Below the pieces are notes generated by a model, which saw only the letters and a list, made by a program, of their open reading frames with translations, searched no databases and had not been told where the DNA came from. A stretch of 64,000 nucleotides of DNA from assembly GCF_003385115.1 (NCBI RefSeq), contig NZ_QUNI01000011.1, forward strand, positions 62,001 to 126,000. Reading direction: 5' to 3'. The translations under genes and the position numbers were made by a program. This stretch comes from Flavobacterium aquicola (GTDB lineage: Bacteria; Bacteroidota; Bacteroidia; Flavobacteriales; Flavobacteriaceae). Shown piece by piece: positions 1-8,929 of this stretch (position 1 is the stretch's first letter; each line of letters begins with the position of its first letter).

Positions 1-343
1 AGACAATAAAATCGATATTCTCATCATCAGAAATCTTAAGCATTTCGGTAACCAGATTCCCCTGAATAAGCACATTACGGATTGGTATATGTCCCAAATC
101 ATTTGCTTGAGCAATGTTTCTCAAAATAGGAATTTCATCCTTATAGTTTTCGAATTCGCTCAGTTCCTCATACTCGTAAATTTCCTGTAAATAAATAGAA
201 ACATCCAAAAATGCCGGCGAATCCAATGCATAAACATGCAAAGTTATAATCTCGGCATCAACCGCATCGGCTAGTTTCAATGCATAAATAAATGCGTTTT
301 TGGACACGTCTGAAAAATCAGTTGGAAATAATATCTTCTTCAT
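1..343 (-). CDS. Universal stress protein (UspA family), 3' end cut by the window
   Basis: The gene starts at an ATG at 343 on the minus strand and runs off the left edge, leaving about 114 N-terminal residues. It begins MKKILFPTDFSDVSKNAF, the typical Usp first strand and helix, and continues with ADAVDAEIITLHVY, the second strand. Usp proteins are cytoplasmic alpha/beta nucleotide-binding-fold proteins, often doubled in Bacteroidota; whether a second Usp domain follows cannot be seen. The ATP-binding glycine motif would lie beyond the edge, so ATP binding cannot be judged. It is transcribed away from mnmE. Family assignment is firm from the N-terminus; the physiological role is not known. 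Confidence 0.85.
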   Translation of the reverse strand, partial: MKKILFPTDFSDVSKNAFIYALKLADAVDAEIITLHVYALDSPAFLDVSIYLQEIYEYEELSEFENYKDEIPILRNIAQANDLGHIPIRNVLIQGNLVTEMLKISDDENIDFIV

Positions 344-496
344 ATCTATCTAATTTACTGATTGTCAATAATTCATAAATTTACAAAATTTCATACAGAT
401 AAAGTATGATAATTATCAATTAGATTTATATAATTTGACGATATGCTTCGAGTTTGCTGTTTAGAGTAGTTTGATATTTTGGAGTTTCTATTACTA

Positions 497-525
497 TTGT
501 CAATCACTAATAATGCTTACTTTTG
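497..525 (+). promoter_or_regulatory. Bacteroidota-type promoter of mnmE
   Basis: TTG at 497-499, an 18-nt spacer and TACTTTTG at 518-525 match the Bacteroidota TTG/TAnnTTTG promoter. Transcription would begin near 530, leaving a leader of about 10 nt before the ATG at 541. The in-frame TTG at 523 lies inside the -7 box and so cannot be the translation start. Confidence 0.6.
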
Positions 526-540
526 CATAAATTTCCTGTT

Positions 541-1950
541 ATGATTCAAAACGATTCCATAGTTGCCTTAGCCACTCCTTCTGGAGCTGGTGCCATTGCC
601 ATCATACGTATTTCGGGCGAAAACGCCATCGCTATAGGTAATTCGGTTTTTAGATCCATAAAAAACAAGGATTTGACTAAACAGAAATCTCATACATTAC
701 ATTTGGGCCATATAATTGAAGGCCAAAAAACATTGGACGAGGTTTTGATTTCCGTTTTTAAAGGTCCAAATTCATATACAGGCGAAAACACCATCGAGAT
801 TTCTTGTCATGGTTCTACTTATATTCAGCAGCAAATCATTCAATTATTACTGAGAAAAGGCTGTAGAATGGCTGATGCAGGCGAATTTACCTTAAGAGCA
901 TTCCTAAATGGAAAACTTGATTTATCTCAAGCAGAAGCTGTAGCAGATTTAATTTCGTCAGATAACGAAGCGTCACACCAAATTGCAATGCAGCAAATGC
1001 GAGGCGGTTTCTCTAACGAAATTGCCAAACTACGCGAGGAATTATTGAATTTTGCTTCCTTAATTGAACTTGAATTAGACTTTGCCGAAGAAGATGTAGA
1101 ATTTGCCGACAGAACACAATTCCATGAATTATTAAACCGAATTGAATTTGTACTTAAACGTCTAATCGATTCATTTGCTGTTGGAAATGTAATTAAAAAC
1201 GGAATCCCAGTCGCTATTGTCGGTGAACCAAATGTAGGAAAATCGACTTTATTGAACGCATTATTAAACGAAGAACGTGCCATCGTTTCGGAGATTGCCG
1301 GAACTACCCGCGACACTATTGAAGATGAATTAGTAATAGGCGGAATTGGTTTTAGATTTATTGACACAGCAGGAATTCGAGAAACACAAGATGTCGTGGA
1401 AAGCATTGGAATCAAGAAAACTTTCGAAAAAATTGAACAGGCTCAGGTTGTTTTATTATTGGTTGATGGTTCTAAGCTGATCGTTGATGGTTTAGCGCCA
1501 ATAAAAATTGAAATTGAGAAAATAAAAAACAAATATCCTTTAAAACCTTTAGTGGTAATCATCAACAAAAAAGATATTATTCCTGAAGAAATGATTAATA
1601 ATTTTCACCAAGAACTAACAACCGAGAACAATCAGCTGTCAACATTATTTATTTCTGCAAAACAAAAAATTGGTGTCGATGATTTAAAGAATGAGTTGCT
1701 GTCTTTTGTCAACACTGGTGCTTTACGTAATAATGAAACCATCGTAACTAACACAAGACATTACGATTCTTTATTAAAGGCTCTAGACGAAATCCAGAAA
1801 GTAAAATTTGGTTTAGAAACAAATCTTTCCAGTGATTTAATTGCCTTAGATATCAAGGAAGCTTTGTATCAATTTGGGTTGATTACGGGTCAGGTTTCTA
1901 ATGATGAACTGCTGGGGAATATTTTTGCTAATTTCTGCATTGGGAAGTAA
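541..1950 (+). CDS. mnmE: tRNA modification GTPase MnmE (TrmE)
   Basis: MnmE with MnmG installs the carboxymethylaminomethyl group at U34 of certain tRNAs, using a formyl-THF-binding N-domain and a potassium-activated G domain. From the ATG at 541 the protein has 469 residues, normal for the family. The N-terminus MIQNDSIVALATPSGAGAIA is the standard MnmE opening. G motifs are visible: GEPNVGKST at about 228-236, TTRDT at 255-259, DTAGIR at 275-280 and NKKD near 342. The C-terminus is CIGK, carrying the essential Cys. A longer TTG start at 523 is possible on paper but falls in the promoter. A strong hairpin terminator follows. Identity is certain from these motifs. Confidence 0.97.
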   Translation: MIQNDSIVALATPSGAGAIAIIRISGENAIAIGNSVFRSIKNKDLTKQKSHTLHLGHIIEGQKTLDEVLISVFKGPNSYTGENTIEISCHGSTYIQQQIIQLLLRKGCRMADAGEFTLRAFLNGKLDLSQAEAVADLISSDNEASHQIAMQQMRGGFSNEIAKLREELLNFASLIELELDFAEEDVEFADRTQFHELLNRIEFVLKRLIDSFAVGNVIKNGIPVAIVGEPNVGKSTLLNALLNEERAIVSEIAGTTRDTIEDELVIGGIGFRFIDTAGIRETQDVVESIGIKKTFEKIEQAQVVLLLVDGSKLIVDGLAPIKIEIEKIKNKYPLKPLVVIINKKDIIPEEMINNFHQELTTENNQLSTLFISAKQKIGVDDLKNELLSFVNTGALRNNETIVTNTRHYDSLLKALDEIQKVKFGLETNLSSDLIALDIKEALYQFGLITGQVSNDELLGNIFANFCIGK

Positions 1951-1971
1951 CTAAAAAATATAACCTTCGAT

Positions 1972-2012
1972 ATAAAGCAAAAAGCCACTATAGAAGTGGC
2001 TTTTTGCTTTAT
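1972..2012. terminator. Bidirectional terminator between mnmE and the SDR gene
   Basis: A perfect 18-bp inverted repeat (arms 1972-1989 and 1995-2012, 5-nt loop) holds a GC-containing core GCCACT/AGTGGC flanked by A and T runs on both sides. It sits between convergent genes and should end both transcripts. Confidence 0.8.
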
Positions 2013-2046
2013 AGCTTTTTGGCTGAATTACAGAGCAAAACATTAA

Positions 2047-2784
2047 TTACCAAGGACTTTCTTCGCTTTCATCTTCAATATCATTACTGAAAAATTTTCC
2101 TGTTGGTCCGTTTTCGTCAATATAGGTATGCTTGATTATAAAACCTGCGGCACTTTCTACACTTCCTGGACCGCTAAAATGATTAAAATCTGTTGCCGTA
2201 TAACCTGGATCAATTGCATTCACTGCAAAAGGCAGATCTCTTAATTCATAGGCCAATGTGACTGTAAAAGCATTTAAAGCTGTTTTAGATGAAACATAAG
2301 AAACTGCTTTTATAGCATAATATTTCCATGCAGGATCACTGTGTAAAGTAAGTGAACCAAGACCGGAAGTTATGTTGCTGATTCTTGGAGTATCTGATTT
2401 CTTTAGCAATTCAAGAAATATCTGAGTAACCCGAATAACGCCAAAAAAGTTGGTATCGAATGTTTTTTGAATGCTTTCGACAGCAGTTGTTGAAGCATCC
2501 TGAGGAACGTCTCCTAAAACTCCAGCGTTATTTATTAGAATATCTAATTTGCCCCGCTCCTTTTCAATGATATCTTTGGCCACCAAAATACTCTCTTCAT
2601 TGGTAACATCAATCTGAATGGCCTTGATATTACTAAACCCATTTTGAGTTAAATCTTTTACTGCTTCTTCTCCTTTTTGAAGGTCACGGGCTCCTAAATA
2701 AACGAATAACCCTTTTTTTGAAAGCTGTTTGGCTGTTTCTAAACCAATGCTTCTATTTGCTCCAGTAATTAATGCTGTTTTCAT
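2047..2784 (-). CDS. Short-chain dehydrogenase/reductase
   Basis: This is a 245-residue classical SDR, a cytosolic NAD(P)-dependent oxidoreductase; the substrate is not evident. Visible are the cofactor motif TGANRSIG (7-14), NNAG (85-88), the catalytic Ser near 140 in ITSGLGS, and YVSSK with Tyr163 and Lys167. The length is typical. It lies 77 bp downstream of a Crp/Fnr-type regulator on the same strand. The gap carries a 16-bp sequence, 55 bp before the start, that matches the palindrome upstream of the regulator gene at 14 of 16 positions, so it is probably controlled by that regulator. The substrate could be a carbonyl compound, but nothing in the sequence decides this. Confidence 0.9.
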   Translation of the reverse strand: MKTALITGANRSIGLETAKQLSKKGLFVYLGARDLQKGEEAVKDLTQNGFSNIKAIQIDVTNEESILVAKDIIEKERGKLDILINNAGVLGDVPQDASTTAVESIQKTFDTNFFGVIRVTQIFLELLKKSDTPRISNITSGLGSLTLHSDPAWKYYAIKAVSYVSSKTALNAFTVTLAYELRDLPFAVNAIDPGYTATDFNHFSGPGSVESAAGFIIKHTYIDENGPTGKFFSNDIEDESEESPW

Positions 2785-2838
2785 TTTTTATCATTTAAAA
2801 TTTATTTTACAAAGCTCCGTCGATAAAAACTGAAAACA

Positions 2839-2854
2839 TTTGTCATTTGGCAAA
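2839..2854. promoter_or_regulatory. Operator-like near-palindrome upstream of the SDR gene
   Basis: TTTGTCATTTGGCAAA matches TTTGCCATATGGCAAA (3465-3480) at 14 of 16 positions. It lies in the 77-bp gap between the regulator gene and the SDR gene. It is likely the second binding site of the adjacent Crp/Fnr-type protein. Confidence 0.55.
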
Positions 2855-2861
2855 AAGCAGT

Positions 2862-3431
2862 TTAACGAATATTTTTTCTTATTCTACTCAAAGAAGATTG
2901 CGTGATTCCGAGGTAAGAAGCTAGATACGAAAGCGGAATACGATTTAGAATTTTGGGGTATTTTTCCATGAAAGACAAATAACGGGTCGTAGCATCTTCT
3001 GAAACCAGCGGACTTCTTCTGTCAATTTTCTGCATCAGAGCTCGTGCAATAATTTTGTGCACTATGGCATCCCAGCCCACAATGGTGTTTAGCAGTTCCT
3101 CCCAATCTGATTTCGAAAATACGATAAGTTTACAATCGGTAACGGCCTGAACATACGCCGACGAACAAATACTATTTTGAAAACTTTCTAAATCTACCAC
3201 AAGATTGTTTTCATCAATAAAATATTTGGTGATTTCCTCGCCTTTATTGTCATAATAACAAACTCTCATGACGCCGTCTAAAACAAAGCCAACCTGTGTA
3301 GAAATTTTACCAGCCTCAGAAAAATAATCGTCTTTACGAATCTCTAATTCTGTTGCTTTTCCTGTAATTAACTCGATTTGCTGCTGGTTTAAATTACCAT
3401 ACTGCAAAATAAAATTTACCAATTCTTTCAT
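2862..3431 (-). CDS. Crp/Fnr-family transcriptional regulator
   Basis: A 189-residue protein with an N-terminal cyclic-nucleotide-binding-like beta-barrel (about 20-130; FSEAGKISTQVGFVLDGVMRVCYYD) and a C-terminal winged helix-turn-helix (about 160-189; LASYLGITQSSLSRIRKNI). It lacks the Cys cluster expected for an Fnr iron-sulphur sensor, so the effector is unknown. Such short Crp-like proteins are common next to oxidoreductase genes in Bacteroidota. The promoter has TTG at 3462-3464, an 18-nt spacer and TAACTTTC at 3436-3443, directly abutted by a perfect 16-bp palindrome. Autoregulation, and control of the downstream SDR gene, are inferred from these sites. Confidence 0.88.
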   Translation of the reverse strand: MKELVNFILQYGNLNQQQIELITGKATELEIRKDDYFSEAGKISTQVGFVLDGVMRVCYYDNKGEEITKYFIDENNLVVDLESFQNSICSSAYVQAVTDCKLIVFSKSDWEELLNTIVGWDAIVHKIIARALMQKIDRRSPLVSEDATTRYLSFMEKYPKILNRIPLSYLASYLGITQSSLSRIRKNIR

Positions 3432-3435
3432 ACGG

Positions 3436-3480
3436 GAAAGTTAGGAATAACTTTTTATTGACAATTTGCCATATGGCAAA
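3436..3480 (-). promoter_or_regulatory. Promoter of the Crp/Fnr-like gene with a perfect 16-bp palindrome
   Basis: On the minus strand, TTTGCCATATGGCAAA (3465-3480) is perfectly self-complementary and lies immediately upstream of the -33 TTG (3462-3464). An 18-nt spacer leads to TAACTTTC (3436-3443), close to TAnnTTTG. The placement fits a dimeric regulator acting at the -33 region. Confidence 0.6.
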
Positions 3481-3523
3481 AAAATTCAAGTTCAGCACAT
3501 AACTGAAAAGAGTGTTTAATTAC

Positions 3524-6082
3524 TTAAGAAATATTCTCGATTACAGCCTTAATATCGGCACCTTTTCCTAAAACGGGTTTCCATAAATCGCCTTTTTTCT
3601 CAAAACGTTTTATTACATTTTTGATCGTAAACTGCGAAGGCGACAGTTTAGCATTGACCTCACTCCATTCCAGCGGTGTTGAAACTGTTGCGCCAGGCTT
3701 TGGCCGTACCGAATATGGAGCAACAAGCGTCTGCCCTTTTCTATTTTGCAGATAGTCGATATATATTTTGTGATTTCGTTTCTTGATGCTTCGTTCCAAT
3801 GTGGTTGTTTCCGGCAGTTTTGAATTGACTACGCGGGCAATAAGCTCGGCAAATAATTTCACCGAATCATAATCATATTTGCCTCCCAGCGGTATATAAA
3901 CATGAAGCCCAGAAGCACCTGAAGTCTTACAATAACATTCTGTTTCAAAGCTGTCCATAACTTCCTTGACTGCGAGGGCTGTTTTTACGACTTCTTTAAA
4001 ATCATCTTTTTCAGGATCGATATCGATTACAACCCAATCTGGATTGTCTATATGTCTGATTGTTGAATTCCAGGGATTAATATCAATACAGCCTAGATTT
4101 GCCATAAACAATAAAGTCGCTTTATCATTACAGATTAGATAATCAATCGCTGCATTATTAGACTCCGAAAAAATCTTCTCGGTTTTAAGCCAAGAAGGAA
4201 TTTTGTCCAGATCAACATCTTTCTGATAAAAACCAGTTTGGTTTATACCGCTGGGAAAACGATACATCGACTGTGGCCGGTCTTTTAAATATGGTAGAAT
4301 TAAATCTGAAATTTCGCTGTAATAGTTTACTACATCTCCTTTTGTAACAGCGTCATCCGGAAAATAAATTTTGTTCTGATTGGTCAAATGAAGCGTTGTT
4401 TTACCGACTTTTAAATCGTAATCATTTTCCGTTTCGGCTGATTCTTTCTTTTCCATTTCTTCTTTATTTTGTTCCATAACAGTTTCTTTATTTTTTCCTG
4501 CAAAAGACACTTCTTTGGCTTTTTTATCAATCCGCAATCCTAAATATACTGGCTGGCGCAGATGATTATCCTGCGTCCATTCGGCAAATTTTACTTGGCA
4601 GATGAATTTTGGTTTTATCCACTGAATCTTGTCCCGAAGCGGTACTTTTTCTTCCAGTGGCGATTCCTTAATAAAATGAGGAGCGAATTTGGCGTGTAGT
4701 TCTTTGAGCGTTTCTTGTGTAAAACCAGTGCCGCATTTGCCAATAAATTTTAATATACCGTTTTCATATTGCCCCAGCAACAGTGCGCCAAAATAGCTGC
4801 GTGAGTTTTTAGGTTCAGTAATTCCTATAATGACGGCTTCTTCCTGCTGGGATAATTTTATTTTGAGCCAATCACCAGTTCGTTTTCCTATGCTGTAAAC
4901 ACTGTCAGCCTTTTTGGCGATGATTCCCTCGCTTTCCTTTTTGGCGGCAAGCGCTAAAAAATCTATCCCTTTTTCGTGAATATGATCAGAATAAAAAACG
5001 GCCGAGAATTTAAACTTTGCCAAAAGCAGTTGCAGCAGTTCTTTCCGTTCCAATAAAGTCAATTGGGTGGTGTCGCTGCCATCAAGGTTTAAAATATCAA
5101 AGACATAATATTTGATTTTCCCTTTTCCGGTTTTCAGATAATTCTGCAGTAATTGAAAATTAGAACGGCCAGATTCATCCTCTACTACCACTTCTCCATC
5201 CAAAATCACCCGATGATTCAGTTTTTGAAGATCATCGGCAACAGCCTTAAAATTTTTGGTGAATGAAATCTCATTTCTGCTGAAGAGCTGTACATTTTCA
5301 TCATTAATAACAGCAAGAGTGCGATAGCCGTCGTATTTGTTTTCAAAAACCCAATCGGCATTGTCAAAAGGTTTTTCAACCAGACCTGCTAACATTGGTT
5401 TATGAAAAACAAGTGCTTCTTTTGAAGAATTATTTTTTATGTCAACTCCAGCTTTGGCATCATTTAACTGTTTTTTACCAACAATTTTTTCTTTCACATT
5501 TTTTGCTTTCTGCTTTTCTAGAATGTCAAGACTGAGTTTTGAAATAACCGATTTGTCTTTAACAAGAATATCGTCCTTAGAAACATATTTGTCTTCTTTT
5601 TTGATAAGAAGCCAAGCATTTTCCTGTTTGCCTTTTAATTTGACCAATGAGAAATCACCTTTCAGTTTTTTACCTTTTAGCGTAAAGCTCAAATGTCCTT
5701 TTGCTAAATCTGCTAATAGTTTATTTTCGGCAGTTCCTTTGAAATCTTCATCAGACGGAAGATAGATTCCATTATCCCAGACAATTACATTTCCCGCACC
5801 ATAATTGCCTTCGGGAATGTTTCCTTCAAAATCTTTATAGCTGTAAGGATGATCTTCGACCATCATTGCCAAACGTTTTATTTCGGGATCTAATGAGGGA
5901 CCTTTTGGAACGGCCCAACTCTTTAAAACTCCCTCCATTTCCAACCGAAAATCATAATGCAGATGAGACGCTGCGTGCTTCTGCACCACGAAAATTAATT
6001 CAGATTCTGATCTGTCCACTTTACCCTGAGGTTCATCGGTAGCAGTGAAATTGCGTTTTTGATTATACTTTTGAAGTGACAT
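3524..6082 (-). CDS. ligD: Multifunctional ATP-dependent DNA ligase LigD (PE-LIG-POL)
   Basis: LigD repairs double-strand breaks by non-homologous end joining with Ku. The 852-residue protein has three domains in the order 3'-phosphoesterase, ligase, polymerase. The phosphoesterase motif (about 36-46) keeps His36, His42, Asp44 and Arg46, with a further His at 78. The ligase nucleotidyl-acceptor is Lys249 in KYDG, followed by EGIIAKK and a KLSQQEE segment. The C-terminal primase-polymerase holds the VVIDIDPEKD metal-binding motif. A Glu/Lys-rich linker joins ligase and polymerase. No Ku gene is in this window. It is followed by the Crp-like gene on the same strand, 92 bp away, with no obvious functional link. 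Confidence 0.95.
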   Translation of the reverse strand: MSLQKYNQKRNFTATDEPQGKVDRSESELIFVVQKHAASHLHYDFRLEMEGVLKSWAVPKGPSLDPEIKRLAMMVEDHPYSYKDFEGNIPEGNYGAGNVIVWDNGIYLPSDEDFKGTAENKLLADLAKGHLSFTLKGKKLKGDFSLVKLKGKQENAWLLIKKEDKYVSKDDILVKDKSVISKLSLDILEKQKAKNVKEKIVGKKQLNDAKAGVDIKNNSSKEALVFHKPMLAGLVEKPFDNADWVFENKYDGYRTLAVINDENVQLFSRNEISFTKNFKAVADDLQKLNHRVILDGEVVVEDESGRSNFQLLQNYLKTGKGKIKYYVFDILNLDGSDTTQLTLLERKELLQLLLAKFKFSAVFYSDHIHEKGIDFLALAAKKESEGIIAKKADSVYSIGKRTGDWLKIKLSQQEEAVIIGITEPKNSRSYFGALLLGQYENGILKFIGKCGTGFTQETLKELHAKFAPHFIKESPLEEKVPLRDKIQWIKPKFICQVKFAEWTQDNHLRQPVYLGLRIDKKAKEVSFAGKNKETVMEQNKEEMEKKESAETENDYDLKVGKTTLHLTNQNKIYFPDDAVTKGDVVNYYSEISDLILPYLKDRPQSMYRFPSGINQTGFYQKDVDLDKIPSWLKTEKIFSESNNAAIDYLICNDKATLLFMANLGCIDINPWNSTIRHIDNPDWVVIDIDPEKDDFKEVVKTALAVKEVMDSFETECYCKTSGASGLHVYIPLGGKYDYDSVKLFAELIARVVNSKLPETTTLERSIKKRNHKIYIDYLQNRKGQTLVAPYSVRPKPGATVSTPLEWSEVNAKLSPSQFTIKNVIKRFEKKGDLWKPVLGKGADIKAVIENIS

Positions 6083-6280
6083 ACCTTTTCTGTTTATTAC
6101 GTACCAAATTTAGAATGTCACCACTACAATAATTTACATAATTATATATTGAGTTTATAATATTCAGCACTTTATGGCAATCCTATAAGGTTTCATATTA
6201 AAGTTGTAAGCTTCTTTTTTAAGGCTTTAAGTAATTTTGATAAAAATATTTTAAAATTATTTTTCGCTTAAATCAAAACT

Positions 6281-6427
6281 TATGGAAAGCATTTAGGCTG
6301 TGTTGTTAAATGGAATACAGATGAAAAAACCTTTGACTGTCCTTGTCACGAATCCAGATTCGTAGCTGATGGAACAGTGAAGAATGGTCCCGCTGTGAAA
6401 AATCTATCTAAAATTAATATCAAATAA
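6281..6427 (+). pseudogene. Remnant of a Rieske [2Fe-2S] domain
   Basis: One frame reads 48 codons to TAA at 6425, giving HLGCVVKWNTDEKTFDCPCH and then ESRFVADGTVKNGPAVKNL. This is the Rieske iron-sulphur box pair, of the type at the C-terminus of FAD-dependent oxidoreductases. The first box should be CxHxGC but reads GKHLGC, so one cluster Cys is lost; the second box CPCH survives but is followed by Glu rather than the usual Gly. A stop codon lies just upstream (6269-6271), there is no start codon, and the parent enzyme is missing. The rest of the 468-bp gap (6083-6550) shows nothing recognisable. It is probably the decayed tail of a deleted gene. Confidence 0.7.
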
Positions 6428-6550
6428 AATCTGACGTTCACAAAATATAACTAAATCTCTAAAACCATATAAATAATTTTTGACTGATGACCAATATGAT
6501 GAAAATCATTTCAAGTGAGTAAAAAGTTAACCCATGAAAAAATATTGTAA

Positions 6551-8317
6551 ATGAATAATTTCTACATTAATAATAAAAAAGAAACAGTGCTTACATTTTT
6601 GTTTGTAATTGCTCTTATTATATTATCTGTGCTAATTGCTGTTTTTTATCAAAAAATTAAAGCGACTACTGAAAGTGAAAATAAGATAATGCAGTCTTAT
6701 AATGTACATTTAGCTATCATTGAATTAGTTTCTAATATCAATGAAGTCGAAATTAAACAGCGTGATTTTATAACTGAAAAAGACAGTTTAACTGCCGCTC
6801 ATTATAACAGCACCTTGATAAAACTTCAAAATTCATATAGAAATTTAGAACTAAAGCTTAAAGATGATTTTTCGCAGAAAAAAAATATTAGTATTCTAAA
6901 TGAATACATAAATAAAAAATTTCCCCCGCTGGCAGTGCCAATCGAACAGTATAGTATTGAAAAATTTAAACTTAATACTGAAAAGAACAAGAATGTACTT
7001 ACCGTATTGTTACTGCATATAAATATGATGAAAGGCATGGGGATTTTTAAATTAGCCACAGTTCAGGCAAGCCATAAATATGACAAGACACTCCCTCCGC
7101 TTTTCTTTTTATGGACATCGTTCCTAACTGTTTTAATAATCAGCGGTGCGTATTGGAAAATCCAAACTGGATATAAAAACCTAAAAAAAACAAATAATCA
7201 ATTAATTACCAATAAAATAATCTATGAATATTCTGAAGAAATTGGTCAGCTGAGCCATTTTTATACCAATGTCCTTTCAGACAAAATATATTTTTCAAAA
7301 AACAGCTATAAAATGCTTGGAAGTTCTTTTGAAGAATTTCCTTCTTTATCAAAATTTATTGATTTCGTGCATCCTGATGACCGCCATTTGGTAAAAGAAA
7401 TGCAGCAAAAAATAATAGAGGGACAAAACGCTTTTATTTATTATTTCAGAATTATTAGAAAGGATGGACAATTACGGTATATAAAAGTTACTGCAAAAAC
7501 GATTTCAGATTTGTTCAAAGAAACAATTCTGATGGGAATTTACGTAGATATAACCGATGAGCTGAAAAAAGCCAAGGAGCTTGAAGAGAAAGTCTTCGAC
7601 CTAGAAATTTCAAACAAGGAATTGTCTGCATTCAACTATGTGGCAAGCCATGATTTACAAGAACCTCTGCGCAAAGTACAATTGTTTGTCTCCCGAATCA
7701 GAACAGAGCATTACGATTTATTTCCAGCAGGTTTAAAACAGTCATTCAGCAGAATAGAAGCCGCGACAAAAAGAATGGAAAGATTAATCAATGATCTGCT
7801 TGTATTTTCCCGTTCTAATAAACTGGATAAAGAATTTATAAAAACAGATTTAAATGACATTCTAAAAAATACTATTCAGGATTTTGATGAATTACTAAAA
7901 GAAAAGAAAACTGATATAATTGGAGGAATACTGCCTACAGTTGATGCTATTCCTTTTCAAATGCAGCAGCTTTTTAATAACATAATAAGTAATTCATTAA
8001 AATATGCCAAAGAAAATATACCGCTGGTAATTTCTATTTCGACCAAAATAGTTTCTGGGGACGAAATTCCAAAACTTAGAAATAGAACATTGAAATACTA
8101 TCAAATATCTTTTACAGACAACGGTATAGGATTCGATCAGCAATATGCCGAAAGTATTTTCACCATATTTAGCCGTCTTCATGACGAAAGCAAATATACT
8201 GGTACAGGCATTGGTCTTGCTATATGCAAAAAAATAGTTGATAATCATAAAGGAACCATTTCTGCTGAAGGACTAACAAATAATGGTGCAGTTTTTCATG
8301 TGTTTTTACCTGTGTAG
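6551..8317 (+). CDS. Membrane PAS-domain sensor histidine kinase
   Basis: A 588-residue two-component sensor. It has a first membrane helix at about 12-33, a roughly 150-residue helical extracytoplasmic region resembling CHASE3-type sensors, a second helix at 183-201, a PAS domain at about 225-340 (RIIRKDGQLRYIKV), a HisKA domain with phospho-acceptor His367 in ASHDLQEPLRKV, and a HATPase domain with NNIISNSLKYAKE (N box), DNGIGFD and GTGIGLAICKK. Kinases of this class are often phytochrome-like in their DHp sequence. There is no response regulator beside it; the next gene is a small helical protein 58 bp downstream, possibly cotranscribed. The signal sensed is unknown. Confidence 0.93.
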   Translation: MNNFYINNKKETVLTFLFVIALIILSVLIAVFYQKIKATTESENKIMQSYNVHLAIIELVSNINEVEIKQRDFITEKDSLTAAHYNSTLIKLQNSYRNLELKLKDDFSQKKNISILNEYINKKFPPLAVPIEQYSIEKFKLNTEKNKNVLTVLLLHINMMKGMGIFKLATVQASHKYDKTLPPLFFLWTSFLTVLIISGAYWKIQTGYKNLKKTNNQLITNKIIYEYSEEIGQLSHFYTNVLSDKIYFSKNSYKMLGSSFEEFPSLSKFIDFVHPDDRHLVKEMQQKIIEGQNAFIYYFRIIRKDGQLRYIKVTAKTISDLFKETILMGIYVDITDELKKAKELEEKVFDLEISNKELSAFNYVASHDLQEPLRKVQLFVSRIRTEHYDLFPAGLKQSFSRIEAATKRMERLINDLLVFSRSNKLDKEFIKTDLNDILKNTIQDFDELLKEKKTDIIGGILPTVDAIPFQMQQLFNNIISNSLKYAKENIPLVISISTKIVSGDEIPKLRNRTLKYYQISFTDNGIGFDQQYAESIFTIFSRLHDESKYTGTGIGLAICKKIVDNHKGTISAEGLTNNGAVFHVFLPV

Positions 8318-8375
8318 CAAACAGTTTATTACAGATGATTTTAAAGGAATAACTGTTGGATAACAAATAAAAAAT

Positions 8376-8816
8376 ATGGAAAATGTTGATAAAGTAATCG
8401 TAATATTAAAGGATCTTTTGAGTAATCTTCAGAACTGTACTTCGAAATATAACCTAGCATCGGCAAGCGAAGAATATATTTCCATAAAGGAATCATTGCT
8501 GATTTACTCGCGTGAACGGTCATTTTATCAGCTCCAGCTGCAGCATGAAATTGAAAATTTGGTGAAGCGGGCTAACCTTGATCCCGAAGAATCTCTGACG
8601 AAAAAATCATCTGATAATCTGGAAGAAGTTTTCAGTCTTCAATTATTTTTTCCAGCATGCATTGAAGCAGAGGAAAAACTCATTCAGAACTATAAATTGG
8701 CACTGCATGAAATTAAACTTGATGCAGCACTTTCATTACTGCTTCAAAACCAGCTAGAAGGAATAGAGAAGTCATTAATCCAGATTAGATATCAGCAAAG
8801 TTTAAACTTACAATAA
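8376..8816 (+). CDS. Hypothetical helical protein downstream of a histidine kinase
   Basis: A 146-residue protein with no signal peptide or membrane segment. It looks almost entirely alpha-helical, with Leu/Glu/Gln-rich amphipathic stretches and no recognisable motif. It starts 58 bp after the sensor kinase on the same strand, so a common transcript is likely. I do not recognise the family. A role with the kinase, for example as a phosphotransfer or partner protein, is possible, but no His sits in a convincing Hpt context. Confidence 0.6.
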   Translation: MENVDKVIVILKDLLSNLQNCTSKYNLASASEEYISIKESLLIYSRERSFYQLQLQHEIENLVKRANLDPEESLTKKSSDNLEEVFSLQLFFPACIEAEEKLIQNYKLALHEIKLDAALSLLLQNQLEGIEKSLIQIRYQQSLNLQ

Positions 8817-8846
8817 ACCTAAAAATGACCATATTTATTCTGTCGC

Positions 8847-8887
8847 CAAAAAACAAAAGTCCTCTAGAACTTATGCCTAAAGGACTT
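8847..8887 (-). terminator. Rho-independent terminator of the small lipoprotein gene
   Basis: On the minus strand an 11-bp stem (AAGTCCTTTAG against CTAGAGGACTT, one G-U pair, 9-nt loop) is followed by a T-rich run (TTTTGTTTTTT). It lies downstream of the 8930-9169 gene. Confidence 0.7.
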
Positions 8888-8929
8888 CAAAATAGACAGA
8901 ACATATCATCATAAAATCGTTTTTTTAAT

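Noticed and set aside
523..541. TTG start adding six residues to MnmE
   Set aside because: It lies in the -7 promoter box, and family proteins begin near the ATG at 541.
927..1415. 162-codon frame on the minus strand inside mnmE
   Set aside because: It is antisense to a conserved GTPase, has no signal or motif, and arises from reverse reading of the AT-rich coding sequence.
5439..5765. 108-codon plus-strand frame inside ligD
   Set aside because: Antisense shadow of the ligase linker and phosphoesterase part, rich in Phe and Ser from reverse reading.
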